A stretch of DNA of 64,000 nucleotides. Origin: Paenibacillus contaminans (GTDB lineage: Bacteria > Bacillota > Bacilli > Paenibacillales > NBRC-103111). The DNA is taken from contig NZ_QMFB01000009.1 in the NCBI RefSeq assembly GCF_003285015.1, positions 124,001 through 188,000 of the forward strand. Reading direction: 5' to 3'. Each line of letters starts with the position of its first letter. Positions within the stretch are counted from its first letter, which is position 1. The position numbers and the translations under genes are program-made. Positions 35,006-44,183 of this stretch are shown in pieces. Below the pieces are notes generated by a model, which was given only the letters and a program-made list of their open reading frames with translations, was not told the DNA's origin and searched no databases.

Positions 35006-36757
35006 ATGTCTTTTATTACGAAGCTGCAGTGGTTTTTCAAGCAGCAGCTGATGCACTACGTTGCGGTCATCGTCCTGATGGTGATCATCAGCGTGACGAA
35101 TAGCGTGCCGCCCAAAATAATCGGCGACCTGATCGATCAAATCAAAAAGGGGCTTCTCACCGAAGCGATTCTCGCGCAAACCGTCGGATTGCTGATTGGC
35201 CTGGCCTTGCTGCGATATGCAACCAGTTATTTTTCGATTACGACGCTGTTCGGCAATTCGAACTTGCTTGAGACGGTGCTGCGCGGAAAGCTGTTCGTCC
35301 ATTTGACGCGGATGGCGCCGTCCTTCTACCACCGCAACCGGACGGGCGACCTGATGGCACTCGCGACGAACGATATCGTGGCGATCAGCCAAACCGCCGG
35401 ATACGGCGTACTGACGCTTGCCAACACGTTGATCGGGACAACTGTGGTGCTCGTTTCCATGGTTGCGTTTACAAGCTGGAAGCTGATGCTTGCCGCTCTG
35501 CTGCCGCTTCCTTTCCTGGCTTATGCGATCAATAAGCTCGGCAAAGTGATGCGCACGCGGTTTTTGGGGGCCCAGGCGGCATTCGGCCAAATGAACGATC
35601 AAGCGCTCGAGTCGATTTCGGGTATGCGGGTCATTCGGTCCTATGTGCAGGAATCCAGCGATGCCGCCGCTTTTGACCGGGTTACCCGCGAGGTCATGCA
35701 GCGCAACAAGAAAGTTGCCGTCACGAATGCGCTGTTCCAGCCTGTCGTATCCACGATCGTCGGCATGAGCTATGCGATTTCTTTCGGCTACGGAGCCTAT
35801 TTGGTGTTTCACGGCGATATGACGCTGGGACAACTCGTTTCTTTCACCGTTTACTTGGGTTTGCTTATTTGGCCGATGATCGCCTTCGGCGAATTTATTA
35901 ATGTGCTGCAGCGGGGAAGCGCTTCGGTCGACCGCCTGGAAAACGCCCTTGCGCAAACGGCCGACGTTGCGGCTCCGGAGCGCCCGGCCGATGTGCCGGT
36001 GCCTACGCTGATCGAGCTGAAATCGCTCACCTTCCGCTACCCCGGGGCACCGTCGGATAGCCTCTCAGCTATATCTCTGACCGTGGAACGCGGCCAGACG
36101 ATCGGCATCGTCGGGCGTACCGGCAGCGGCAAATCGACGCTGCTGAAGCAGCTTCTGCGCCAATATCCGATCGAGCCGGACCGGCTGTTCGTTGCGGGTG
36201 TTCCCATCGAACGGATAACTCCGGAGCAGGTGAGGTCGTGGAGCGGGTATGTGCCGCAGGAGCATCTGCTTCTGTCCCGTTCCATTCGTGACAATATTAA
36301 GCTCGGGAAGCCCGAAGCCGCGGAAGAAGAACTGCAGCGCGCGACGGAGATGGCATCGTTCGCGCAGGACGTCGGGCAGATGGCGGAAGGCCTCGCCACG
36401 GTCGTCGGCGAGCACGGCGTTATGCTCTCCGGGGGGCAGAAGCAGCGGCTGTCGATCGCCCGCGCGCTGCTCGCCGATCCGGAAATGCTTATTTTGGACG
36501 ATGCGTTATCCGCTGTAGACGCCCGTACGGAAAGCGCGATTCTGCACAATATCCGCAGGGAACGGGCCGGAAGAACGACCTGGATTGCAACGCACCGGCT
36601 TTCCGCGGTCAGCCATGCGGACTGGATCGTCGTGCTCGACCGGGGCCGTATCGTAGAGGAAGGAACGCACGAGCAATTGATGATGCTCGGCGGCTGGTAC
36701 AAGACGCAGTATGAGCGTCAGCAGATGGAAGCAAATTTGCTGCAGGACGGCGTTTGA
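35006..36757 (+). CDS. ABC exporter half-transporter, first subunit (BmrC/YheI-like)
   Basis: 583-residue fusion of a six-helix type-I exporter membrane domain (1-~310) and an ATPase domain (~325-583). Walker A GRTGSGKST, signature LSGGQKQRLSIARA, Walker B MLILDDALSAVD (Asp-Asp where Glu is usual, so this half probably has the degenerate catalytic site) and the switch His in ATHRLSAVSHAD. Next gene starts 20 bp later and encodes the partner. Heterodimers of this type export drugs or lipids in Bacillales. Possible -10 TATAAT at 34925-34930. Confidence 0.9.
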   Translation: MSFITKLQWFFKQQLMHYVAVIVLMVIISVTNSVPPKIIGDLIDQIKKGLLTEAILAQTVGLLIGLALLRYATSYFSITTLFGNSNLLETVLRGKLFVHLTRMAPSFYHRNRTGDLMALATNDIVAISQTAGYGVLTLANTLIGTTVVLVSMVAFTSWKLMLAALLPLPFLAYAINKLGKVMRTRFLGAQAAFGQMNDQALESISGMRVIRSYVQESSDAAAFDRVTREVMQRNKKVAVTNALFQPVVSTIVGMSYAISFGYGAYLVFHGDMTLGQLVSFTVYLGLLIWPMIAFGEFINVLQRGSASVDRLENALAQTADVAAPERPADVPVPTLIELKSLTFRYPGAPSDSLSAISLTVERGQTIGIVGRTGSGKSTLLKQLLRQYPIEPDRLFVAGVPIERITPEQVRSWSGYVPQEHLLLSRSIRDNIKLGKPEAAEEELQRATEMASFAQDVGQMAEGLATVVGEHGVMLSGGQKQRLSIARALLADPEMLILDDALSAVDARTESAILHNIRRERAGRTTWIATHRLSAVSHADWIVVLDRGRIVEEGTHEQLMMLGGWYKTQYERQQMEANLLQDGV

Positions 36758-36777
36758 ACATAGGAGGTGCGGGGACG

Positions 36778-38934
36778 ATGAAGGAAACTGCGGGCGAAAC
36801 GGGAAAGAACGGCCCGGCAAGCAAAAAACGGCTGCTCACGCGCCTGTTCGATTACGTGCTGCTGTACAAGCTGCGCATTACCGTCGCGATGCTGGTGCTT
36901 CTGGCTGCGACCGGCGCTCAGCTTGCCGGCCCGTACATATCGAAAATCATAATCGATCAGCATATATCGGGCATTCAGAAGCCGTGGTACGAAGCTCAGC
37001 CCTCTGAGCCGCCGCAAGGAGCCGCGGAGACGGATATACGGACGGTGTCTTTCAAAGAACGGCAGTACGTAAGGGAAGATTGGCTGCGGGGGCCGGCGCC
37101 GGACGCTTGGAAGCCGGCTGCGATATCGCAGATCGGCCTGGATTTTTATTTGGTTCATGACAGGGTGCCGGCGGAAGCCGCTTGGAATCTCTCCGCAGAC
37201 GGGCAAGTCGTCATTACGGCGAACGGCGGGACGAAGACGTATCCGGCGGAGAAGCTGGAGATAACGGATGTCGTCGCTTTTTATAAGCATGACCTGAAAC
37301 CGGTACTTGAGCTGACGGGCCTGTTCGTGATCATGCTGCTCCTGTCGGGCGGGCTGACGTTTCTCCAGTCGTATATGCTGCAAACGACCGCGCTGCAAAT
37401 TATTCAGAAAATGCGGATGGATGTCATGAATCATATTCAGCGGATGCCGATCCGTTATTTCGACAGCACGCCGATCGGTCAGATCGTGTCCCGGATCGCT
37501 AACGATACCGAGGCTATCAAGGAGCTGTTCATGAGCTTTATGGCGACGTTCGTCGTCAGCGGGGTAACGCTGCTCGGCATATTGGTGGCGCTGTTCCTGC
37601 TGGACGTCAGGCTGGCTTTCGTCGCGCTTGCGATGCTGCCGATTTTTGCCGTCGTCATGATGATCCATTTGAAGTATTCCAAGGTTTACGTCACGAACAT
37701 GCGCGCCAGACTTGCGGACATGAACGCCAAGCTGAACGAAGCGATCAACGTCATGCCGATCATTCAGGCGTTTCGCCGGGAGGATGCGGCAGCCAAGGAA
37801 TTCGACGGGCTTAACCAGGACCGGTACATCAATCAGAAAAAACAAATCAGGGTATTCGCTTTGTCGACGCGAAATATTGTCATGCTGGTAGGCGGTTTGG
37901 CTACGGCGGCGGTCGTTTGGTATTTTGGCGGACAGTCGCTTCACGCATCCGTATCCTTCGGGGTGTTGTATGCATTTATCGATTATTTGGGCCGCTTTAC
38001 GCAGCCGATCATCGGGATTTTCGACCAGATGATGAATGCGCAGCGGGCATTCGTATCGGCGGAGCGCGTGTTCAATCTGCTGGACGAACCGGTCGATCGC
38101 GAGGCGGAGGCATCGGCATCGGTGAAGGCAGCCCGTCCGGAAGGGCGCGTCACGTTCGATAACGTTACGTTCGCGTATAAGGAGGGCCAGCCGGTACTGC
38201 GCGGCATTTCGTTCGAGGCTAAGCAAGGCGAAACCGTAGCGCTTGTCGGGCATACCGGATCGGGCAAAAGCTCGATCATGAATTTGCTGCTTGGCTTCTA
38301 TGAGCCGGGAGAAGGGGCCATCCGAATTGACGGCAGAGATATTCGGGAGTTCTCCAAGCAGGAGCTGCGCAAATGGATGGGCATCGTCCTGCAGGACCCG
38401 TTCTTGTTCGCCGGCGACATCAAATTCAACGTCAGCTTGTATAACCCTTCCATCGATTTGGAAAAGGTGAAAAAAGCGCTTCGCGACGTCGGCGCCGATT
38501 CGTTCGTCGAGCAGCTGCCGAACGGCTATGACGAGCCGGTCGTCGAAAGGGGCAGCACGCTGTCGGCCGGACAGCGGCAGCTCATCTCGTTCGCGCGGGC
38601 GCTGGCGTTCGATCCCGCGATTCTTATCCTCGACGAGGCGACGGCCAGCATCGACAGCGAGACGGAAGGGCTCATTCAACGCGCGCTCGCGGTGCTGAGC
38701 GAAGGCCGCACGACGTTCGTCATCGCCCACCGGCTGTCGACGATCCGCGAGGCGGACCGCATTCTCGTCCTGCACCGGGGCGAAATCGTCGAGCGCGGCA
38801 CCCACGACGAGCTGATGCAGCTCGGCGGAAGGTATTACAAGATGTACCAGCTCCAAACCGGTGAAACGGGCGCTACGGGCGCTACGGGTACTGCAGGAAC
38901 TGCGGGCGTCGCGGAGGCGAATAAGAGACGTTAG
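36778..38934 (+). CDS. ABC exporter half-transporter, second subunit (BmrD/YheH-like)
   Basis: 718 residues from ATG 36778 (MKETAGETGKNGPASKKR), chosen because TAGGAGGTG lies upstream; the frame also opens with TTG at 36754. Between TM1 and TM2 there is a long insertion (~60-165; SFKERQYVREDWLRGPAPDA) outside the membrane. ATPase: GHTGSGKSS, LSAGQRQLISFARA, ILILDEATASID, IAHRLSTIREAD, all catalytic residues intact. The C-terminus ends in a Gly-Ala-Thr repeat (TGETGATGATGTAGTAG). Works with the preceding subunit. Confidence 0.9.
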   Translation: MKETAGETGKNGPASKKRLLTRLFDYVLLYKLRITVAMLVLLAATGAQLAGPYISKIIIDQHISGIQKPWYEAQPSEPPQGAAETDIRTVSFKERQYVREDWLRGPAPDAWKPAAISQIGLDFYLVHDRVPAEAAWNLSADGQVVITANGGTKTYPAEKLEITDVVAFYKHDLKPVLELTGLFVIMLLLSGGLTFLQSYMLQTTALQIIQKMRMDVMNHIQRMPIRYFDSTPIGQIVSRIANDTEAIKELFMSFMATFVVSGVTLLGILVALFLLDVRLAFVALAMLPIFAVVMMIHLKYSKVYVTNMRARLADMNAKLNEAINVMPIIQAFRREDAAAKEFDGLNQDRYINQKKQIRVFALSTRNIVMLVGGLATAAVVWYFGGQSLHASVSFGVLYAFIDYLGRFTQPIIGIFDQMMNAQRAFVSAERVFNLLDEPVDREAEASASVKAARPEGRVTFDNVTFAYKEGQPVLRGISFEAKQGETVALVGHTGSGKSSIMNLLLGFYEPGEGAIRIDGRDIREFSKQELRKWMGIVLQDPFLFAGDIKFNVSLYNPSIDLEKVKKALRDVGADSFVEQLPNGYDEPVVERGSTLSAGQRQLISFARALAFDPAILILDEATASIDSETEGLIQRALAVLSEGRTTFVIAHRLSTIREADRILVLHRGEIVERGTHDELMQLGGRYYKMYQLQTGETGATGATGTAGTAGVAEANKRR

Positions 38935-39157
38935 AGGCTCCAATTTGCTCAACACCGGCAGAACTGCTGCGAATAGAAGACGCTGGCGGCTCTTAAGTCG
39001 ACCGAAACCGGCGATACGCGGCCGAAAGAGAGATGGCATCGAGACGGCGAAGGAGAACGGATTGACCCCGTTCCATTACCTCAAGTAACCATTCGAGCAA
39101 CTACCGCAGCTTGCAGATCAACAACCTATGCAGAGCTGCAAGGAGGAAATATAGTAG

Positions 39158-40708
39158 ATGAAACATTTGGTTCAAGAAATAATAGAGCTGCTTCGGACGG
39201 ATCTTCCCGGGTTAGCCGAATCGTTAAATGCGCCTGCAACCGAAGAAGAGCTTCGCCAAACGGAAGAGGAACTCGGGATCTCCCTGCCGTCGGAGCTGCG
39301 GGAGCTCTACCTGATTCATAATGGAGAAAAGGACGGGGGGCCGGGGTTGTTTTTAGGATTGCCGTTCCTTTCGCTTGGTGAGATGTTATCGGAGTGGAAG
39401 GTCTGGACAGAACTGGAGGAGGGCTACGCCCTGGAAGGAGAGCATTATTCCGTACCCTCCGGCTGGATTAGAGAGCGGTACATTAACCGGTATTGGCTGC
39501 CGATCAGCAAAGATTGGGGCGGCAACAACATTGGCGTCGACCTGGATCCTGACAAGAACGGCATACGAGGACAAGTGATCAATTTCGGCCGCGACGAAGA
39601 GATCAAGTATGTGATCGCCCGGCAAGTCGCTCATTTCCTGCAATTTATCCGGGATACGGCTAAAGAAGGCAACTACACCGTTATTCAAGATGAGGATCAT
39701 CACTCTTGGAGCTATGGCCGCGAGGGGGCCGTTCATTTTCTCGACGCAATTCGTAAATTGGAGCTCCCCGTATTGCAGCCGGCTCGACAACAGTCAGGCG
39801 CGACGGATGTGAAGAGTTGGTTTGAAAGTCTGGATAAAGGTTGGCAAGAGCGGATCCAATCGGTCGGCACATCGGAACAATTTCTTTTGGCGAAACAACT
39901 TCGTTTTATTCGTGAGGGGCTAACGGATATTACCCCGCTGGGACGTTGTGAGGACGTTCGAGAACTAGTTCTGAGCGTGAACGATATTCACTCCATTGAA
40001 GCTTTGAGCGGCTGCAAGCAATTGAAGAAGCTGTATCTGGTGAAAAATCCGGTTATGGACCTTCGTCCGCTGCAAAAGTTGGAGCATTTGCAGGAGCTAA
40101 TCATATCGGGTACGGCTGTTACCGATTTATCCCCTCTTAGCTTGCTTCCAAAATTAAAGGAGTTGGATGCTCAACAAACACAAATTCGCGATTTCTCTCC
40201 TTTGAAACCGATCAAGAGCTTGCGTACCCTGAAAATCACCTGGCCGGATGCGGAGCAGCTAAGCGGTTTGTCGGAGCTCAGTCAGCTTCGGGAACTTGCG
40301 ATCTCCGGCTTAGGGACTGTCGCAGTGAGCGATTTGGATGCAATCGGACAACTTGTGAATTTGCAAAAGCTTGAGCTGGAAGGCGTTTCTTTGACGAATC
40401 TGGAGTTCGTACAAGGATGCCATAAGCTGCAAGAGCTGGTTTTAAAGGACTCTGCGGTTCTGGATATGTCAACTGTGGCTAAGCTTGAGAACCTCCACAC
40501 CTTAACAATGAGTGAATGTCCCGATGTCGGGAAACTGGAGGAGGTAGCCCGTTCGGCCTCGTTGAAAAAAATAATGGCATCGTACCAACAATTTTCCCTG
40601 TTAAAAGAATGTTTTGACCGTATCATCGATTTCTCAACGATGAACGGATGTATGACGGAAGAGGAAAGTGAAATTTGGCATGAATACATGGACCGTGCCC
40701 GCAGGTAG
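39158..40708 (+). CDS. SMI1/KNR4-domain protein with leucine-rich repeats
   Basis: 516 residues. Residues 1-~165 are an SMI1/KNR4 domain (ATEEELRQTEEELGISLPSE, LRELYLIHNGEKDGG, WLPISKDWGGNNIGVDLDP). From ~240 to 480 there are about nine SDS22-like leucine-rich repeats (LKKLYLVKNPVMDLRPLQKL, LQELIISGTAVTDLSPLSLL). SMI1/KNR4 proteins often act as immunity proteins in toxin systems, and LRRs bind proteins; no toxin gene is adjacent. No signal peptide. Preceded by AAGGAGGAAATATAGTAG. Stands alone. Confidence 0.85.
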   Translation: MKHLVQEIIELLRTDLPGLAESLNAPATEEELRQTEEELGISLPSELRELYLIHNGEKDGGPGLFLGLPFLSLGEMLSEWKVWTELEEGYALEGEHYSVPSGWIRERYINRYWLPISKDWGGNNIGVDLDPDKNGIRGQVINFGRDEEIKYVIARQVAHFLQFIRDTAKEGNYTVIQDEDHHSWSYGREGAVHFLDAIRKLELPVLQPARQQSGATDVKSWFESLDKGWQERIQSVGTSEQFLLAKQLRFIREGLTDITPLGRCEDVRELVLSVNDIHSIEALSGCKQLKKLYLVKNPVMDLRPLQKLEHLQELIISGTAVTDLSPLSLLPKLKELDAQQTQIRDFSPLKPIKSLRTLKITWPDAEQLSGLSELSQLRELAISGLGTVAVSDLDAIGQLVNLQKLELEGVSLTNLEFVQGCHKLQELVLKDSAVLDMSTVAKLENLHTLTMSECPDVGKLEEVARSASLKKIMASYQQFSLLKECFDRIIDFSTMNGCMTEEESEIWHEYMDRARR

Positions 40709-40767
40709 ATCGGTTACAAGGCTGCCATGCCGCTTCCACTGAGGCGTCAATGACGTCGACAGCCGTT

Positions 40768-40840
40768 TTTTACTAAAATGCACGATCGCCGGCTGAATTT
40801 TCATCATAGCCTGCGGCCCCGCGGGTTATGAGCGTTTCCT
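40768..40840. repeat. Dispersed intergenic repeat, 3' part
   Basis: 40768-40813 matches 24743-24788 with few differences (AAAATGCACGATCGCC / AAAATGCTCGATCGCC, then GAATTTTCATCATAGCCTG) and both continue to ATGAGCG. Located between convergent genes, as at 24.7 kb. Confidence 0.65.
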
Positions 40841-40853
40841 GTTAACGAAGCCG

Positions 40854-42797
40854 TCAAGAACGGACCGGCGAATGGGCCGGTGATCGGGCCGGAGTACCGC
40901 TCGGGGACGGCTGAGGCGACCTTTTGGGCGTCTCAGTCGCTTTAGCAGCTCCGTCGGTCTTGGCGCTTCCGTCCCCTTTGGTGGTTCCATCGGCCTTGGT
41001 GGCACCGTCGGCTTTGGCCCCTCCTTGGGTTTCGCGTGTTCCCGCGGCTTCGCGGCTTTCCAGCCCGCTGACCTGGAAGCTTGGGAGCTGCAAGGTTTGG
41101 CCGTCCATTTGCATGGATTCGTAGCCGGTCCAAGTACCGGTGATTTGCGCTGCTCCGACTGCAAACGGGAAGCTTCCTTTCAGCATCATGTAGCTGTCCT
41201 TGAACTCGGCGATGGCTGTTTGTCCGTTAACGGATACGATTTTGCCGGTAAATCGGACCTTCTTCTTCGGATAGTTCAGCAAGTCATCCAAGACAATGTC
41301 CACATAATCCGACTTTGGACGGCTGTAAGTGTATTTGCCGTTTACGATCTCGTAATACGCCTGCTCTCCGTCCGCTTTGTCCGCCGGAGACTGAACGAGC
41401 ATAAGCCCCGGACGCTCCATAGCGAAGCCGTTCGCCTCGAAATCGAATAACGGCTGCAGCGCGCCGTCGCGGAATTCGTAGCCGATGTAGCGGCTTTCTC
41501 GGGTGCCGGAAGCCGTTTGGGCTACAAGGACGTACTTTCCGTTCACGCTTATACCATCGTAGCTCTTAAGGCTTTTCACCTTGTCGCTTCTATCCAGTCC
41601 GGCTTCCGCCGTCTGCAGCGTGCCGTTCGGCAGCATCGCTCCGAAAATAAGCGTATTTCCGTCGGCAACGGCGGCTGCGATAGCAGTCAATCCGGCTTTC
41701 TGGGCATCCGTATACAGCATGTCGACTTTACGCCCCGGGAACTTCGCTTCCAGAATATGATTCGGCTGCGCGATCGCCCATTTCCGCTCGGCCTCCGCCT
41801 TTTCCTTGGACGTATCCCGGTAATCGTTCAATTTTTCATACATGGCGACGGCATCGCTGAATTTATTGGCTTTGACCGATTGCTCGGCGGATTTAAACCA
41901 GCCGTCGATCGTTTTCTTGATATACGACTGCGCTTTGCCGGATGCCGGAATGACATCCTTCATAGCCTGCACCGTTTTGGCCAAGCCGATAAAGTTCTGG
42001 ATTTCGCCGGCCTGGCCGGGCTTCTGCAAAGCCTGCAAGGCGTGGGCGTCCAGCCATGAGGTCAGCCAAGACGCCTGCCATTTGTATTTTTTATATAACT
42101 GCAGCTTGGCATTAACGGCTTCGCCGAGCTCCTGAATGCCGGATTTTTTGGCTTGCGCTTGAAGGGCGGCGGTATCGTAATTTTGCAGCAGCTCGTTAAT
42201 CGCCTTCTGCTTCGCGCCGGATTTGCCGAAGAACGAGTCGGGAATAAGCAGCAGGCTTTCTACAACTTGGTCCTGCCCGAAGTTATTTTTGTTTATGTCG
42301 TTCGTCATTTGCGCCATTAAACGTTCCTTGACTTGGTCGATCGCTGACTTAAGCTCGATCTCGGTGTTAAGGCGCCCGGTCAGCTCCTGGAAAACGGCGA
42401 GCTTCTCAGGCTCTTTGCCCACCTCCGCAGCGAGCTTGGCATACTCGTTATACGTCTCGACAAGAGCGGCGCTGTTATCGTTTCCGGCCGCTTCCTCAGC
42501 CCGGCGATGAAGCGAAGCCAGCCGGCTTTTCATCTCCGTAACCGGCTGAAGCGCGGCGAGCGATTGCCTGATCAGGTCCTTTTTGTATTCGATCGCCCAC
42601 ATGCCGTCCAACTTCGTAAAAAGCTCCTCGGCCCGAATCCATTCATTCTGCTTGTACAGCTCGTCCGCTTCGTTCACCAGGTCCATTTTGCGATCCGTCA
42701 AATAAAGTTTATAGCAAGCCGCCGCAGCGCATATCAGGAGAATCGCAATCGCGATGTTGCGGATCCTGAGCGATGTTCGATTGGAAGTAAAATGCAT
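40854..42797 (-). CDS. Membrane-anchored helical protein of unknown function (647 aa)
   Basis: Unrecognised. One membrane helix at ~12-30 (NIAIAILLICAAAACYKLYL) anchors a large extracytoplasmic or cytoplasmic part. Residues ~38-345 are helical and TPR-like (ADELYKQNEWIRAEELFTKL, MYEKLNDYRDTSKEKAEAER); ~350-500 looks β-rich; ~505-595 resembles an OB-like fold (KKKVRFTGKIVSVNGQTAIA); the tail (~600-647) is a Lys-Asp-Gly/Ala/Pro-rich low-complexity segment. Starts 9 bp after the zinc-ribbon membrane gene (AGGAGT site) and ends its operon. Confidence 0.65.
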   Translation of the reverse strand: MHFTSNRTSLRIRNIAIAILLICAAAACYKLYLTDRKMDLVNEADELYKQNEWIRAEELFTKLDGMWAIEYKKDLIRQSLAALQPVTEMKSRLASLHRRAEEAAGNDNSAALVETYNEYAKLAAEVGKEPEKLAVFQELTGRLNTEIELKSAIDQVKERLMAQMTNDINKNNFGQDQVVESLLLIPDSFFGKSGAKQKAINELLQNYDTAALQAQAKKSGIQELGEAVNAKLQLYKKYKWQASWLTSWLDAHALQALQKPGQAGEIQNFIGLAKTVQAMKDVIPASGKAQSYIKKTIDGWFKSAEQSVKANKFSDAVAMYEKLNDYRDTSKEKAEAERKWAIAQPNHILEAKFPGRKVDMLYTDAQKAGLTAIAAAVADGNTLIFGAMLPNGTLQTAEAGLDRSDKVKSLKSYDGISVNGKYVLVAQTASGTRESRYIGYEFRDGALQPLFDFEANGFAMERPGLMLVQSPADKADGEQAYYEIVNGKYTYSRPKSDYVDIVLDDLLNYPKKKVRFTGKIVSVNGQTAIAEFKDSYMMLKGSFPFAVGAAQITGTWTGYESMQMDGQTLQLPSFQVSGLESREAAGTRETQGGAKADGATKADGTTKGDGSAKTDGAAKATETPKRSPQPSPSGTPARSPAHSPVRS

Positions 42798-42806
42798 GGC
42801 GTACTC

Positions 42807-43745
42807 CTAGATGACCCCTTTGAATTCCGGGTCGAAGTCGTATTTTTTCTTGACAACGTCTTTCGTGCGGGCGTACAGCTCTTGCCATTCACCGGATTCC
42901 CGCGAAGCGAGCAGCTTGCATAAACGAAGCAGGCGTTCCCTAGGAAGAGCGTCCAGGTGGGGCAAAATCAGCTCCATGTAGCGGTCGACATACTGCTTCA
43001 ACCGCAGAGCCGCACCGGCCGCATTCACGAGCAGATCCGTTCCGTCTTCCATTTGCGCGATGGCGTGCCTGTACCGGATGATATAGTCGAACGTTTTGCT
43101 TTTCATCAGCTGCCTGTTCACTTTGGACACCTCGAGAAGGTAATAGACGAAATCCTTGTCGAAATCGGACGGGATCAGCGATTCCAACTCAAGATTCATG
43201 TCGCGGCGCAGCACGAAGCGGTTCAGGATTACGATTTTGACCTTCTTGATATTATCGTTATGAAGGAAAACGCTGATCTCCCGGAGCTTCTCGTAAGCGG
43301 GCTTGAATTTCTCCTCGTTGGCGTCGGCGATGGCGCTTAGAATGTCTTTTTCCAAACCCTCGAGAATCTTCTTGTGCTCATGAAGAACAAGCTTCTCCAG
43401 CTGGATCGACTGTCTGCGGGGAAGCGCTTTGCGATAGAGCAGCCAGAGAAACAAGGGCAGGGCCAATGTAACGCCCGCCGCGGCAAGCAGCTGCGGAATC
43501 GTAGAAGCCATGACGACGGCAATGCAGCCGAGCGCGAGCGCAAGCGCCGATTCCGTATAGAATTTGCGCCGGCACAGCGTATCGGAATAATCGCGGAAGG
43601 AGACAAAGGGACTTTGGCTCCCGCATGCTTGGCAGTGCGTATTGTCCAGCACCGTGTAGATTTCGCATTTCCGGCAAAGCTTCAGGCGATCGAAGGTGTA
43701 TTTAGTAAGGGCCGGTTTGCTAAATTGAACGGCTAGCTTTTTCAT
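42807..43745 (-). CDS. Zinc-ribbon membrane protein of unknown function (312 aa)
   Basis: Unrecognised. An N-terminal zinc ribbon (CRKC at 24-27 and CQAC at 38-41) precedes two hydrophobic helices (~65-82 and ~84-105), then a cytoplasmic helical region (~110-312; LEKLVLHEHKKILEGLEKDI). I prefer ATG 43745 to the GTG at 43760 because GAGAGTGA fits better; either is possible. It overlaps the 62-aa gene by 26 nt and is followed 9 bp later by the 647-aa protein, so the three are co-expressed and probably work together at the membrane. Confidence 0.65.
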   Translation of the reverse strand: MKKLAVQFSKPALTKYTFDRLKLCRKCEIYTVLDNTHCQACGSQSPFVSFRDYSDTLCRRKFYTESALALALGCIAVVMASTIPQLLAAAGVTLALPLFLWLLYRKALPRRQSIQLEKLVLHEHKKILEGLEKDILSAIADANEEKFKPAYEKLREISVFLHNDNIKKVKIVILNRFVLRRDMNLELESLIPSDFDKDFVYYLLEVSKVNRQLMKSKTFDYIIRYRHAIAQMEDGTDLLVNAAGAALRLKQYVDRYMELILPHLDALPRERLLRLCKLLASRESGEWQELYARTKDVVKKKYDFDPEFKGVI

Positions 43746-43908
43746 CTCGATCACTCTCACCGTTTAATAGTTTCAGCAGAAGCGCGTCTGTTTGATCTTG
43801 AGCAGGGCTGCGCTTACGCAGTATGAAAAGCGTTTGAAAGACCGCGTAACACGCGATGGCTAGGAGACAAATGCCGTAAACAACGGTTTGCATCAAGGAT
43901 AATGTCAA
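43720..43908 (-). CDS. Small single-pass membrane protein (62 aa)
   Basis: TTG start supported by AAGGAG seven bases upstream. Residues ~6-29 form one membrane helix (MQTVVYGICLLAIACYAVFQ), followed by a charged cytoplasmic tail (LLKLLNGESDRDEKASRSI). Its stop lies inside the next reading frame, suggesting translational coupling with the zinc-ribbon protein. Function unknown. Confidence 0.55.
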   Translation of the reverse strand: MTLSLMQTVVYGICLLAIACYAVFQTLFILRKRSPAQDQTDALLLKLLNGESDRDEKASRSI

Positions 43909-44183
43909 ATGAATGCTCCTTCCGTTTTAGAGATTGTTCCGAAAAGCCGCCTTATGATCACGATCGTTTTCCTGGAGGTCGGAACACTCCCTAATTCCTG
44001 TAATTCACCGTCTTCGGTAGAAATCCTTTAAAGCCTTCCGTTTACTATTATACGCAAACAACCCCTGCTCCGGAAATTCAACTCGGTTCAGGGACTGTCA
44101 GAGCTTGATTTGCTGATCGATACCGCTTGATGTTTCGGTAATTCCGACTTCGACGGTAACGCGTTCGTCCACAACGAAGCCGG

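Noticed and set aside
36718..39039. Long minus-strand frame (773 codons) opposite the ABC exporter genes
   Set aside because: High-GC antisense shadow with Arg/His/Gln-rich composition and no ribosome site; the plus strand encodes a clear exporter.
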